NCBI RefSeq assembly: GCF_052089425.1
Contig: NZ_JBQCZW010000005.1
Location: 51,149 to 115,148, forward strand
Direction: 5' to 3'
Origin: Ancrocorticia sp052089425
GTDB taxonomy: Bacteria; Actinomycetota; Actinomycetes; Actinomycetales; Actinomycetaceae
DNA: 64,000 nt
Position 1 is the first letter of the stretch. Every line of letters starts with the position of its first letter. Below the pieces are notes generated by a model. It was given only the letters and a program-made list of their open reading frames with translations. It made no database searches and had not been told where the DNA came from. Below are positions 16,948 to 25,738 of the stretch, piece by piece. The position numbers were made by a program, and so were the translations under genes.

Positions 16948-18237
16948 ATGGCGGTTCAGTCTCAGGCGCGTGAAAGCATCGAGAGCGTGGTGCGGCATGT
17001 GGTGCGCCAGCGCGGCATCGATCCGCAAAGGGATGCGGGAGCCTTAGACGCGTTGATCGGGGAGGCCATCGCGGAATACGAGGGGCATTCGGTTGCCGGG
17101 CGCGCTGAACCCATCGAATCCGTTGAGCCGCTGAAGAACGAACTCCGCGATGCCATCGGCGGCTACGGCCCGCTCCAAACCCTCCTCGATGATCCCACCG
17201 TTGAGGAGATCTGGATTGATGAGCCGGCAAAGGTGTTCGTCTCCCGCGGCGGGACAAGCGAACTCACCACGATCGTCCTCCGCGATTCTCAGGTGCGGGA
17301 TCTCATCGAAAAGATGCTGCGCTCATCCGGGCGCCGGCTCGATCTGTCGCATCCGTTCGTCGATGCAGCGCTGGCGGGTGGGGAACGCCTCCACGTGGTG
17401 ATTCCGGATATTACCCGGCGGCATTGGGCGGTGAACATCCGCAAATATGTGCTCAGAGCGCGCACGCTTGATGAGCTGGTGGTGGCCGGGATGCTGCCGC
17501 CCGGGGCCGCGGCGTTCTTAGAGGCTTCTATGCGCGTTGGGCTAAACATTCTCGTATCCGGCGCCACTCAGGCAGGCAAAACGACGCTCCTACGTGCTCT
17601 CTTAGGCGCAGTTCCGGCCTCCGAACGCATCGTGAGCGCGGAAGAGGTGTTTGAACTCAATCTGGAGCACAGGGACGTGGTGGCTATGCAAACCCGTCCG
17701 CCCAACATTGAGGGCCGCGGGGAGGTCACGCTGCGCCGCCTCGTGCGCGAGGCCCTCCGCATGCGCCCAGAACGCATCGTCATTGGGGAAGTCCGCGCCG
17801 CGGAGGCATTTGACATGCTGGTGGCGCTCAACGCCGGAATCCCCGGAGCTTGCACCATCCACGCCAACACCGCACGCGAGGCCGTCATGAAGCTCTGTAC
17901 ACTGCCGCTGCTCGCAGGGGAGAACGTGACGTCCCAATTTGTTGTGCCCACGGTGGCCAGCGCCATCGATCTGGTCGTTCACGTGGAGCGTGACCACACG
18001 GGCACTCGCCGGGTCACCGAAATTGCCGGGGTCTCTGGCCGCATAGAGGCAGGCCGCGTGGAGGTATCGTCCATCTTTTCCACACGTACCCGCCCGTCTG
18101 ATACGGGTTTCGGACCCGCGCACGGCATGCCCGCCCCGCAATCCCCGCCCGAGCTCGTGCGAGCGGGCGGCGAGATACCGCACATGGAGCGATTCTCCCG
18201 CGCTGGCATCAACCTTCACAAGATTCTCGGGGCATGA
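16948..18237 (+). CDS. cpaF: CpaF/TadA-type secretion ATPase
   Basis: Hexameric ATPase that powers Tad pilus assembly or secretion; 429 residues from the ATG at 16948, which has GAAGGA upstream (an in-frame GTG at 16930 is less likely). The N-terminal domain shows LLDDPTVEEIWIDEP and the core has Walker A GATQAGKTT near 205-213, where most family members read GGTGSGKTT. Walker B RIVIGEVR is near 276. The invariant GKT is kept, so activity is plausible. It heads an operon with tadB and tadC; no CpaE-like localisation ATPase gene precedes it. Confidence 0.9.
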   Translation: MAVQSQARESIESVVRHVVRQRGIDPQRDAGALDALIGEAIAEYEGHSVAGRAEPIESVEPLKNELRDAIGGYGPLQTLLDDPTVEEIWIDEPAKVFVSRGGTSELTTIVLRDSQVRDLIEKMLRSSGRRLDLSHPFVDAALAGGERLHVVIPDITRRHWAVNIRKYVLRARTLDELVVAGMLPPGAAAFLEASMRVGLNILVSGATQAGKTTLLRALLGAVPASERIVSAEEVFELNLEHRDVVAMQTRPPNIEGRGEVTLRRLVREALRMRPERIVIGEVRAAEAFDMLVALNAGIPGACTIHANTAREAVMKLCTLPLLAGENVTSQFVVPTVASAIDLVVHVERDHTGTRRVTEIAGVSGRIEAGRVEVSSIFSTRTRPSDTGFGPAHGMPAPQSPPELVRAGGEIPHMERFSRAGINLHKILGA

Positions 18238-19070
18238 TGGGACTGGTCATTGGCACGTTGTTTGGCGTAGGAATTCTGACCTGCGCTACCGCCCTGCGCA
18301 ATCCATCACGTCCGCCATCCCCGCCCCGCTGGATGCGAGCGGTTCACGCCAATCGCCGCCAGATCGCCCTCACCACAATCGCTGGCTGCCTCGGCGGAAT
18401 CATCGCCTACGCACTGATCCGCAACGCGTTCCTTGCGCTCTGTGTTGCCGCAACCTCTGGGCTGCTACCGCGAATCCTCACGCAGACTCGCGCACGGAAA
18501 GCGCGCGCCGAACGTGCGGCAGCGTGGCCAGATGCGCTAGACGATATGGTCTCGGCCCTACGTGCTGGCCTCGGGATTGGAGAAGCGTTGAGCTCCCTAG
18601 GCTCGCGCGGCCCTTCCGCCCTGCGCCCCGCGTTCGCTCAGTTCGGCGAACAGATTCAGGCAACGGGAAATCTTGAGCACAGCCTTGACGGTCTCAAAGA
18701 ACGATTGGGGGACCCGGTGGCCGATCGCGTGGTGGAGGCCATGAGGCTCGCCAGTGCGCTGGGTGGCTATGATCTGGCCAACGTGCTGCAGGCTCTCGCC
18801 CGTAACCTGAGGGCAGAGAACCGGGACCGCGGCGAACTCATTGCCCGCCAATCGTGGGCCGTGAACGGCGCCCGCGTCGCGGCGGTAGCCCCATGGGTTG
18901 TGCTGGCGCTCTTGGCCTCCCGTCCCGGAACCGTCGAGGCGTTCGCCAACCCAACCGGAACCGCGATTTTGGTGGGAGGATTCCTCACCACTGTGGTGGC
19001 CTACGCCCTCATGGTCCGCTTGGGCCGCCTGCCCGAGGAACCCCGCGTACTTGCCGGGAGGGCCGAATGA
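18234..19070 (+). CDS. tadB: TadB-like pilus assembly membrane protein
   Basis: A 278-residue type II secretion F-domain protein. Hydrophobic segments lie near residues 1-20, 45-75 and at the C-terminus (VAAVAPWVVLALLAS and AILVGGFLTTVVAYALMV), with the cytoplasmic F domain containing ALRAGLGIGEALSSL between them. It overlaps cpaF at its start and tadC at its end by 4 bp each (ATGA), so the three are translationally coupled. It forms the inner-membrane platform with TadC. Confidence 0.85.
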   Translation: MMGLVIGTLFGVGILTCATALRNPSRPPSPPRWMRAVHANRRQIALTTIAGCLGGIIAYALIRNAFLALCVAATSGLLPRILTQTRARKARAERAAAWPDALDDMVSALRAGLGIGEALSSLGSRGPSALRPAFAQFGEQIQATGNLEHSLDGLKERLGDPVADRVVEAMRLASALGGYDLANVLQALARNLRAENRDRGELIARQSWAVNGARVAAVAPWVVLALLASRPGTVEAFANPTGTAILVGGFLTTVVAYALMVRLGRLPEEPRVLAGRAE

Positions 19071-19930
19071 TTATCGGAGCGCTGGGCGGGCTAGGCATCG
19101 CCCTCATCATTACCGCGTTGGTGTCCCCGCATCCCACCCTTGAGCAGCGGGTGATGCCCTACCGCCACCACGATTGGCACCGCCCCCGCTCCCACCTACT
19201 CGACAAAGCGCTCCACGCGGCAGCAAACGTCCTCGAAAAGATCGGATCCACCAACAGTTCGGTAGAACGCAGGCTCGCCATGCTGGGCACGTCAACACTC
19301 CGCGATTTTCGGCTGACCCAGCTCCAATGGACGGGCGCAGGTTTCGCGGCAGGGCTGGCCGCCGCGCTTGTGCTACTCGCCCGAACCAACAGCCTCATCC
19401 TTGGGCTGACACTGGCGATCGGTGGAGGGCTAGCGGGCGCCTTGGCGGCAGATTCGCGGTTAACACGGCGGGCAACGAGGCATTCTCAGGCACTCACCGC
19501 CCAGCTGCCGGATGCCGCCGAACTCATGGCGCTCGCGGTTTCTGCCGGTGAACCCATGCGCGCTGCCTTGGAGAGGGTGAGCAGCATTGGCAGCGGGGAG
19601 CTGGCTAAAGAAATCGACCGCACGCTGGGAGAGGTCCGCGCGGGCTCTTCGATGGAGGAAGCGCTCGTGGTGATGGGAGAACGCTCCGGATCCGGCCAAG
19701 TTGGCAGGTTCTGTGACGCGCTCGTGAGTGCAACCCAACGCGGAACTCCCATCGCGCAGGTGCTGGCCGCCCAAGTCCAAGACGCGCGTGATCAGGCCCG
19801 CCGCGAGCTTCTGGAGATCGGAGGCAAACGGGAGATCACGATGATGCTACCGGTAGTCTTCCTCATCCTGCCCGTCACCGTCCTGTTCACCCTGTACCCA
19901 GGCCTGCAGGCCCTCACGTTTATCACCTAA
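19067..19930 (+). CDS. tadC: TadC-like pilus assembly membrane protein
   Basis: A 287-residue F-domain membrane protein. The start at 19067 follows from the ATGA overlap with tadB and an N-terminal hydrophobic segment IIGALGGLGIALIITALV. The central F domain contains AELMALAVSAGEPMRAALERV, and the C-terminus ends in a helix with the Pro-rich MMLPVVFLILPVTVLFTLYPG motif typical of TadC. Together with TadB it forms the platform on which CpaF acts. Confidence 0.85.
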   Translation: MIIGALGGLGIALIITALVSPHPTLEQRVMPYRHHDWHRPRSHLLDKALHAAANVLEKIGSTNSSVERRLAMLGTSTLRDFRLTQLQWTGAGFAAGLAAALVLLARTNSLILGLTLAIGGGLAGALAADSRLTRRATRHSQALTAQLPDAAELMALAVSAGEPMRAALERVSSIGSGELAKEIDRTLGEVRAGSSMEEALVVMGERSGSGQVGRFCDALVSATQRGTPIAQVLAAQVQDARDQARRELLEIGGKREITMMLPVVFLILPVTVLFTLYPGLQALTFIT

Positions 19931-19967
19931 GGCACAACCGCCACCACCCCAACAGAAGGATCTCCCA

Positions 19968-20153
19968 ATGAAAAACCGCATGTTCCGGCCGCGCCGCGAT
20001 CCCGATCCCACCGCCAGCGAACGCGGCGATGTCCCCGGCTGGGTCCTCGTCACGCTCATGACCGCCGGGCTGGTCATCGCCATCTGGGCTGTTGCGGGGC
20101 CTGCGCTGATTGACGTGTTTAACACAGCGATTAGCCGGATTACGAGTATTTGA
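19968..20153 (+). CDS. Flp-like pilin (class III prepilin candidate)
   Basis: A 61-residue protein with a basic N-terminus, then ERGDVPG followed by WVLVTLMTAGLVIAIW. A Gly before a long hydrophobic helix is the layout of Flp prepilins, with cleavage expected after VPG. The usual Glu at position +5 of the mature pilin is Thr here. Its place after tadC and before the TadE-like genes supports a pilin role. AGAAGGATC is upstream. No prepilin peptidase gene is in the window, so processing must be supplied elsewhere. Confidence 0.7.
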   Translation: MKNRMFRPRRDPDPTASERGDVPGWVLVTLMTAGLVIAIWAVAGPALIDVFNTAISRITSI

Positions 20154-20172
20154 GGAACGAACGTAGGTCCTC

Positions 20173-20577
20173 GTGTTGAGTATGTATGGACGACGACGGC
20201 GAGGAAGCTGCCACCAAGCTGGCAATGATCAAGAATCTGGGCAGGCAGTGGTCGGATTCGCGATGGTGATGCCACTGTTTCTGTTAGTTGCCCTCGCCCT
20301 GCTGGGCCTGGCGATGACGTTGCACGCTCGCATGATCTTGGTGGATAGCGCGGCCGAAGGTGCTCGGGTTGGAGCTGTTGGAGGCACTGCCCTTGCGGAG
20401 CAGCGCACCCGAGAACTCATCACGGCCGCATTGCCTGCGGAATATGCGCAGGATGTTGTAGCGAGCGAGTCCGTGATCGGGGGAGTGGCCATCCTCCGTG
20501 TGGAGGTGACGGCGCCGCTGCCAGTGCCGGGCATGCCTGGAGCGTTGGAGGTTCAGGCCGATGCGCCGATCGAGTAG
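20173..20577 (+). CDS. TadE-like minor pseudopilin
   Basis: A 134-residue protein with the TadE pattern: ESGQAVVGFAMVMPLFLLVALALLG near residues 20-45, then HARMILVDSAAEGARVGAVGG. It would be anchored by one helix with the rest outside. GTG at 20173 or ATG at 20182 could be the start; neither has a strong ribosome site. Its end overlaps the next TadE-like gene by 17 bp. Confidence 0.78.
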   Translation: MLSMYGRRRRGSCHQAGNDQESGQAVVGFAMVMPLFLLVALALLGLAMTLHARMILVDSAAEGARVGAVGGTALAEQRTRELITAALPAEYAQDVVASESVIGGVAILRVEVTAPLPVPGMPGALEVQADAPIE

Positions 20578-21004
20578 ATCTGAGACGAGGCAGAATGGCA
20601 CGGGCGGCCCCGAACAAGGAAACGTGATCGTGGAATTCGTGGGGGTGATGGCCATACTTGTTGTTCCGGCGGTTATCGCGCTGCTGGCCGTATCGGCGCT
20701 CCTCATGGGGCAATCGGCGCTGAGTGCAGCGGCACGTGATGGTGCGCGCGCCTTCGTCCGATCTGATTCTGGCATCGATGCGTACGATCGCGCTCAGGCG
20801 GTGGCACAGCAGGCCCTCGATTCGCGCGGTGTTGATGCGGTGGCACACATTTCGGTGGTCTGTTCGGACGATCCGTGTTTGAGTCCGGGTGCAACGGTCA
20901 CTCTCACGGTGCAGGCTGATATCGATCTGCCCTACGTGGCACCCGTGCGCTTGACGCAGGAGTCCACGATGCAGGTGGACGAATTTCGTCCGGTCCGAGA
21001 GTAG
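20561..21004 (+). CDS. TadE-family pilus protein
   Basis: A 147-residue protein with EQGNVIVEFVGVMAILVVPAV near residue 18, which has the canonical Glu of TadE/TadF, followed by AARDGARAFV. It has two cysteines in VVCSDDPC that could form a disulfide outside the cell. Its start lies inside the previous gene, implying coupling. It is probably a minor pilin or assembly factor. Confidence 0.78.
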   Translation: MRRSSRSETRQNGTGGPEQGNVIVEFVGVMAILVVPAVIALLAVSALLMGQSALSAAARDGARAFVRSDSGIDAYDRAQAVAQQALDSRGVDAVAHISVVCSDDPCLSPGATVTLTVQADIDLPYVAPVRLTQESTMQVDEFRPVRE

Positions 21005-21013
21005 GCGATTGAC

Positions 21014-21421
21014 ATGCAACGCAGTGGCGAACGCGGAAACATGTTGATCCTCGGGATTGGCATCTGGACGGTGGTGTGCGCACTGTTAGTGGGCAGTGTG
21101 GCGCTCGCAATGGTCCAGCTGGAGCGGCGCGAACTGGTGGCTCAAGCCGATGCGATTGCGCTCGCGGTGGCCGATGATCTCAGCGATGAACTTTATTACG
21201 CCGGTGCCAATAGCTTCCCGCCGTCTCAGGAAACCGTTGTGGAAACGGCATCCCGGATGGTGCCGGCCGATGTACGGGTGGTCCACCCCACGGGCGTCAG
21301 TGATACGGCAGTGGAAGTTACTCTGAGCCAAACCCTGCCGCTCGCATTTGTGCCAGATGGGATGCCGCTGTCAGAGATCACTGTGAGTGTCACCAGCCGT
21401 GCGGAGTTAAGGGAAAGGTGA
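21014..21421 (+). CDS. TadE/TadG-like protein (helicase/secretion neighbourhood type)
   Basis: A 135-residue single-helix protein beginning MQRSGERGNMLILGIGIW, then a helix to about residue 35 and the segment LVAQADAIALAVAD. This matches the short Rv3655c/TadG-like proteins that close actinobacterial Tad operons. It ends 22 bp before prfB, with no terminator in between, so prfB could be read through. Confidence 0.72.
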   Translation: MQRSGERGNMLILGIGIWTVVCALLVGSVALAMVQLERRELVAQADAIALAVADDLSDELYYAGANSFPPSQETVVETASRMVPADVRVVHPTGVSDTAVEVTLSQTLPLAFVPDGMPLSEITVSVTSRAELRER

Positions 21422-21443
21422 TCCTTTGCGGTAGCCTAGGCCT

Positions 21444-22580
21444 GTGGCCACTGAATATCAGGCAGAAATTGACGCTCTGCGCAAAACGTTCCAACAAATC
21501 TGGATGGTAAGCAATCCCGATGGGCTCAAGGATACGGTTGCGCGGCTGACGGAGGAATCCTCTGCACCCGATCTGTGGGATGATCCCGAGAAAGCTCAGG
21601 AGGTTACATCCAAGCTCTCTCACGTTCAGGCTGAGCTGGACAAGGTGACAGGGCTTGACGAGCGCTTGGGCGATTTGGCTGCGATGCTTGAGATGGCTCA
21701 GGAAGAATCGGATGGAGATCCTGAGCTTGCTCAGGAACTGTACGCTGATCTTGATAAGGATCTGGCACGTACACGTGCGGAGTTGGACGATCTCCAGATC
21801 CGCACCCTGCTTGCAGGCAAGTATGACGAGCGTGACGCCGTCATCACCATCCGATCTGGCGCTGGCGGCGTGGACGCTGCCGATTTTGCCCAGATGCTTC
21901 AGCGCATGTACCTGCGTTGGGCCGAGCGCCGGGGATATGCGGCCAAGGTGCTCGATACCTCGTACGCCGAAGAGGCCGGCATCAAGTCCACCACCTTCGA
22001 ACTTCATGCCCCATATGCCTACGGCACGCTCTCGGTTGAAGCGGGCACGCACCGCCTCGTGCGCATTTCCCCCTTCGATAATCAGGGACGGCGCCAAACA
22101 TCCTTCGCCGCAGTAGAAGTGATACCCCTGATTGAGAAGACGGACCATATTGAAGTTCCGGAAGCGGACATCCGGGTGGATGTGTACCGCTCTTCTGGCC
22201 CCGGTGGTCAATCGGTGAACACCACAGATTCGGCCGTGCGCATCACACACATTCCCTCAGGCCTTGTGGTGTCTATGCAGGACGAAAAGTCGCAGATCCA
22301 GAACCGCGCGGCTGCCATGCGCGTGCTCCAATCGCGCCTGTTACTCCTCAAGCAGCAGGAAGAGGCGAAAGAAAAGAAGGAACTCGCCGGAGATATCAAG
22401 GCGTCGTGGGGCGATCAGATGCGTTCCTATGTGCTGCAGCCCTATCAGATGGTCAAGGATCTACGTACTGGCTTTGAGGCGGGTAACCCTGACCACGTAT
22501 TTGACGGTGAAATCGACGGCTTCATCGATGCAGGGATCCGCTGGCGCGCTACCGGCGAAAAGGTGAGCAAGGCGGACTAA
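21444..22580 (+). CDS. prfB: Peptide chain release factor 2
   Basis: RF2, 378 residues, terminates translation at UGA and UAA. It shows SPF in RISPFDNQGRRQ (stop-codon recognition) and the catalytic GGQ in SSGPGGQSVNTTDSA. The frame is continuous from the GTG start, so no programmed frameshift is used; this is common in actinobacteria. It is followed by ftsE, the usual actinobacterial order. Confidence 0.96.
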   Translation: MATEYQAEIDALRKTFQQIWMVSNPDGLKDTVARLTEESSAPDLWDDPEKAQEVTSKLSHVQAELDKVTGLDERLGDLAAMLEMAQEESDGDPELAQELYADLDKDLARTRAELDDLQIRTLLAGKYDERDAVITIRSGAGGVDAADFAQMLQRMYLRWAERRGYAAKVLDTSYAEEAGIKSTTFELHAPYAYGTLSVEAGTHRLVRISPFDNQGRRQTSFAAVEVIPLIEKTDHIEVPEADIRVDVYRSSGPGGQSVNTTDSAVRITHIPSGLVVSMQDEKSQIQNRAAAMRVLQSRLLLLKQQEEAKEKKELAGDIKASWGDQMRSYVLQPYQMVKDLRTGFEAGNPDHVFDGEIDGFIDAGIRWRATGEKVSKAD

Positions 22581-22707
22581 ACCACTCGTGACCCGATCGG
22601 GCGGTGCCGCCAGATAACATTTTTATCACGGCGCGCCGCCATCACTCGTTTGTCCCAAACACGTATGCTCAAGGCGCACATGCCCACGACGTTTGGCGAT
22701 TAAACAC

Positions 22708-23400
22708 ATGATCCGATTCGACGATGTCACGAAGGTTTACCAGAAAGGTGCCCATCCGGCGCTCGATCAGGTGAGCCTCGAAGTAGACCGAGGCGAATTC
22801 GTGTTCTTGGTGGGACCTTCGGGTTCCGGTAAGTCCACGATGATCTCGCTCATCCTAGCTCAGGAACGGCCCACATCCGGGCACGTTCACGTGCTAGGCA
22901 AAGACCTTTCTACGGTATCGGCACGCCGCGTGCCTCTCATGCGCCGTCAGATCGGCGCAGTGTTTCAGGATTTCCGTTTGCTTGGGGACAAGAACGTTTA
23001 CGATAACGTGGCGCTCGCGCTTCAGGTGATTGGCGCCCCACGGCACCAGATCAAAACGGAAGTGCCAGAAGCCCTCAAGATGGTGGGATTGGACGGCAAG
23101 GAACGCCGTCAGATGACCGAACTGTCAGGAGGCGAACGCCAGCGCGTGGGAATCGCTCGCGCCATGGTGAACCGCCCACAGCTCCTCCTAGCGGACGAGC
23201 CCACAGGAAATCTCGATTTTGAAACAGGTCTCTCGATCATGCGCCTTTTGGACCGCATTAATCGCACAGGAACCACGGTTGTCATGGCCACCCACGATCA
23301 ATCGATCGTCAACCAAATGCGCAAGCGTGTGGTGGAGCTGAACGAGGGGATCATCGTCCGCGATCAAACGCGCGGCGTGTATGGAGGTGATCAGCGCTAA
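22708..23400 (+). CDS. ftsE: Cell-division ABC ATPase FtsE
   Basis: Cytoplasmic ATPase that controls septal peptidoglycan hydrolases with FtsX; 230 residues from the ATG at 22708. A TTG 15 bp upstream is in frame but less typical. Walker A GPSGSGKS is at 36-43, the signature LSGGERQRVGIARAM is near 137, and Walker B LLLADEPTGNLD follows. Its stop overlaps the ftsX ATG by one base. Confidence 0.95.
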   Translation: MIRFDDVTKVYQKGAHPALDQVSLEVDRGEFVFLVGPSGSGKSTMISLILAQERPTSGHVHVLGKDLSTVSARRVPLMRRQIGAVFQDFRLLGDKNVYDNVALALQVIGAPRHQIKTEVPEALKMVGLDGKERRQMTELSGGERQRVGIARAMVNRPQLLLADEPTGNLDFETGLSIMRLLDRINRTGTTVVMATHDQSIVNQMRKRVVELNEGIIVRDQTRGVYGGDQR

Positions 23401-24314
23401 TGCGTCTCCGATTTATCCTTTCCCAAACATTCCGCGGGCTATGGGCCAACAAGGCCATGGCCGCTTCAGTGGCCCTCGTGACCTTTGTGTCCCTCCTCTT
23501 CGTTGGTGCCGCCTCACTTCTTCAAACGCAGGTATCCAATCTCAAGGGCGATTGGTACGACAAGGTGGAAGTGTCCGTGTTCATGTGCCCCATTAACTCG
23601 ACGGCACCGCAGTGTGCGGCGGGGGAGGCAACTGACGAGCAGATCGCGGACATCGAGGAGTTCCTCGAAACTGACGAGATCTCTCAATACATCGATACGG
23701 TCCACTTCGAAACCAAGGCAGAGGCACTTGAAGACTTCAAGGACCAGATGGATGGCACGGCGTGGGTAGATTCCCTGTCCGAGGATCAAATGGAAGCATC
23801 CTTCAGGATCAAGCTTTCGGATCCGGAAGAATATCAGGTTGTCGCCGAATCACTTGACGGGCGTCCCGGTGTGCTTGAAGCCAAGGACCAGCGCGCTCAA
23901 CTGGAACCGCTGTTCGATATGCTCAACCGCTTCACGGTGATTGCCGGTGTTCTAGCCGGTGTCATGATCATCACGGCCCTGCTCCTCATGCCCACCACGA
24001 TCCGGCTATCGGCCATGTCCCGGCGCGATGAAACAGAGATCATGCGTTATGTGGGCGCCTCCAATGCGTTTATCGAACTGCCCTTCATTTTGGAAGGCAT
24101 CATCGCCTCTCTCACCGGCTCGCTGCTGGCAGTGGGTGGCCTGTGGGTTACGGTCAAGTACTTCATTTCCGATTGGCTCGGCAACTCGATGGCGTGGATG
24201 CAGATCATTGGAACCGGTGATGTGTGGAAGCTTTCGCCGTTCTTAATCCTCGGCGCCATCGTGGTTGCCGGCATCGCTTCGTGGGTGACGCTGCGGCGTT
24301 ACGCCAAGGTCTAA
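23400..24314 (+). CDS. ftsX: Cell-division membrane protein FtsX
   Basis: 304-residue permease-like partner of FtsE. One N-terminal helix (ASVALVTFVSLLFVGAASLL) is followed by an extracellular domain of about 130 residues and three C-terminal helices, the standard topology. The extracellular part carries two cysteines (FMCPINSTAPQC) that could be disulfide-bonded. That domain would activate the M23 peptidase encoded immediately downstream. Start overlaps the ftsE stop. Confidence 0.95.
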   Translation: MRLRFILSQTFRGLWANKAMAASVALVTFVSLLFVGAASLLQTQVSNLKGDWYDKVEVSVFMCPINSTAPQCAAGEATDEQIADIEEFLETDEISQYIDTVHFETKAEALEDFKDQMDGTAWVDSLSEDQMEASFRIKLSDPEEYQVVAESLDGRPGVLEAKDQRAQLEPLFDMLNRFTVIAGVLAGVMIITALLLMPTTIRLSAMSRRDETEIMRYVGASNAFIELPFILEGIIASLTGSLLAVGGLWVTVKYFISDWLGNSMAWMQIIGTGDVWKLSPFLILGAIVVAGIASWVTLRRYAKV

Positions 24315-24332
24315 CGCGTGGAAGGAAAACGA

Positions 24333-25688
24333 ATGAACCGCAAGAAGCATCTGGGAGCACTCGCAGCGTTCGCGTTGGCACTGACCAGCTTTGCGGGCGT
24401 GGCTGGTCCTATGAGTCCAGCGGCCTTCGCAGACGACCGCGACGATCTGGTAGCCAAGCAGAAGGAACAAGAAAAGCAGATTGAATCCACCCAGTCCTCT
24501 CTCGAGGGAGTGGATAAGGATCTTCAGGCTGTTTATCTGGATCTTGAAGAGACAAAATCCAAGATTCCGGTGGCCGAACAGGAACTAGAGAACGCTGAGA
24601 ATGAACTGGCTGAGGCCGAACGCGATCAACAGATCGTGGCCGGCCAGCTAGATGCGGCCCAAGGCGAACTGACAGCCATCAAGGATGAAATCACGCAGGG
24701 CGAAGAGAGCATTGAGGCCAGCGAGAACAACCTCGGTGAGATCGCTCGTTCACAGTACCGTGGGGACACCATGCCCTCCACCATGGATCTCATTGTGGGA
24801 GCAAGCTCCTCAGAGGATTTCCTCAACTCTTATCAGGTGTGGGAGGCCCTGTCTCGTAGCCAATCCACCAGCTTGACCGAGGCAGAGGTGGCCACCGCAC
24901 AGAACACCACCCGCGAATCACGTCAATCGGACGTGGAGGAGCAGATTGCCGAACTGAAGGATCAGGCCGATGCTCTGGTGGTGGAAAAGGAAGAGAAGCA
25001 GGACGCGGCCAAGACCAAGCACGATGACTTGTTAGCTCTTCAAGCAGACTTCGAAAAGAAGGAAGAGAAGCTTCAGGGGCAGAAAGATGCCTTCGAATCT
25101 AGCTTGTCCTCCCTTGAGACGAAGCGTAATGACACGGCGGCTGAGATCGCGAAGATTGATGCGGAGAACGAGAAGCTCAAGCAGCAGCAAGAAGCTGCGA
25201 AGAAGCAGCAATCATCCGGATCGTCTAGTTCCGCGGCCAAGAGTGCTCCAGTGTCCAACCCTTCCGGTAGCTGGCTTATTCCTACCGTTCCGGCTCCGGT
25301 GTATGTGACCTCGCCGTTCGGTATGCGCCAGTACCCGTTCGGTGGAGTGTGGATGCATAACGGAGTTGACTTGCGCTCCTCGTGTGGCGAGGCACAGGTA
25401 GCGCCCGCCGATGGCGTGGTGGCAAAGACAGTCCCGGCCCCCGGAAACTCCACACACGGCAACCAGATATTCATTAATCTGGGCGTTGTGAACGGCTCCT
25501 CGTATGTGGCCGTCACGAACCATCTGTCCAGCTTCAACGTGAGCGCAGGCCAGTCCGTCAAGCAGGGCCAGGTCATTGGATGGACCGGTCAGACGGGACA
25601 GGTTACCGGCTGCCACGTGCACATGGAGGTCTGGAAGAACGGGAGCGTTGTTGATCCAATGAGCTTCCCCGCCTTCACTCAGCGCTAG
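24333..25688 (+). CDS. Secreted coiled-coil M23 peptidoglycan peptidase (EnvC/RipC-like role)
   Basis: 451 residues from the ATG at 24333 (AGGAAAACGA upstream). A signal peptide ends near AAFA before DDRDD. Residues 35-290 are a long heptad-rich coiled coil with a hinge region (SQYRGDTMPSTMDLIVGASS). After a Ser-rich linker the LytM/M23 domain shows MHNGVDLRSSCG near 339-350 and HVHMEVW near 426-432, keeping the His-Asp and HxH zinc ligands. Its place after ftsEX suggests it is the septal hydrolase they regulate. Unlike EnvC it looks catalytically complete. Confidence 0.88.
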   Translation: MNRKKHLGALAAFALALTSFAGVAGPMSPAAFADDRDDLVAKQKEQEKQIESTQSSLEGVDKDLQAVYLDLEETKSKIPVAEQELENAENELAEAERDQQIVAGQLDAAQGELTAIKDEITQGEESIEASENNLGEIARSQYRGDTMPSTMDLIVGASSSEDFLNSYQVWEALSRSQSTSLTEAEVATAQNTTRESRQSDVEEQIAELKDQADALVVEKEEKQDAAKTKHDDLLALQADFEKKEEKLQGQKDAFESSLSSLETKRNDTAAEIAKIDAENEKLKQQQEAAKKQQSSGSSSSAAKSAPVSNPSGSWLIPTVPAPVYVTSPFGMRQYPFGGVWMHNGVDLRSSCGEAQVAPADGVVAKTVPAPGNSTHGNQIFINLGVVNGSSYVAVTNHLSSFNVSAGQSVKQGQVIGWTGQTGQVTGCHVHMEVWKNGSVVDPMSFPAFTQR

Positions 25689-25691
25689 ACG

Positions 25692-25725
25692 AACGGGACC
25701 TTTCCCACGCACGTGGGAACCCGTC
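25692..25725. terminator. Bidirectional terminator between the M23 gene and tetR
   Basis: TTCCCACG and CGTGGGAA (25702-25719) form a tight hairpin, extended outward by ACGGG/CCCGT. It lies between convergent genes and could serve both. There is no strong T-run, so the confidence is moderate. Confidence 0.55.
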
Positions 25726-25738
25726 GTCGTTCTCTCAA

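Noticed and set aside
21444..21550. Programmed frameshift in prfB
   Set aside because: The frame is continuous from the GTG start and no internal TGA with slippery CTT is present.
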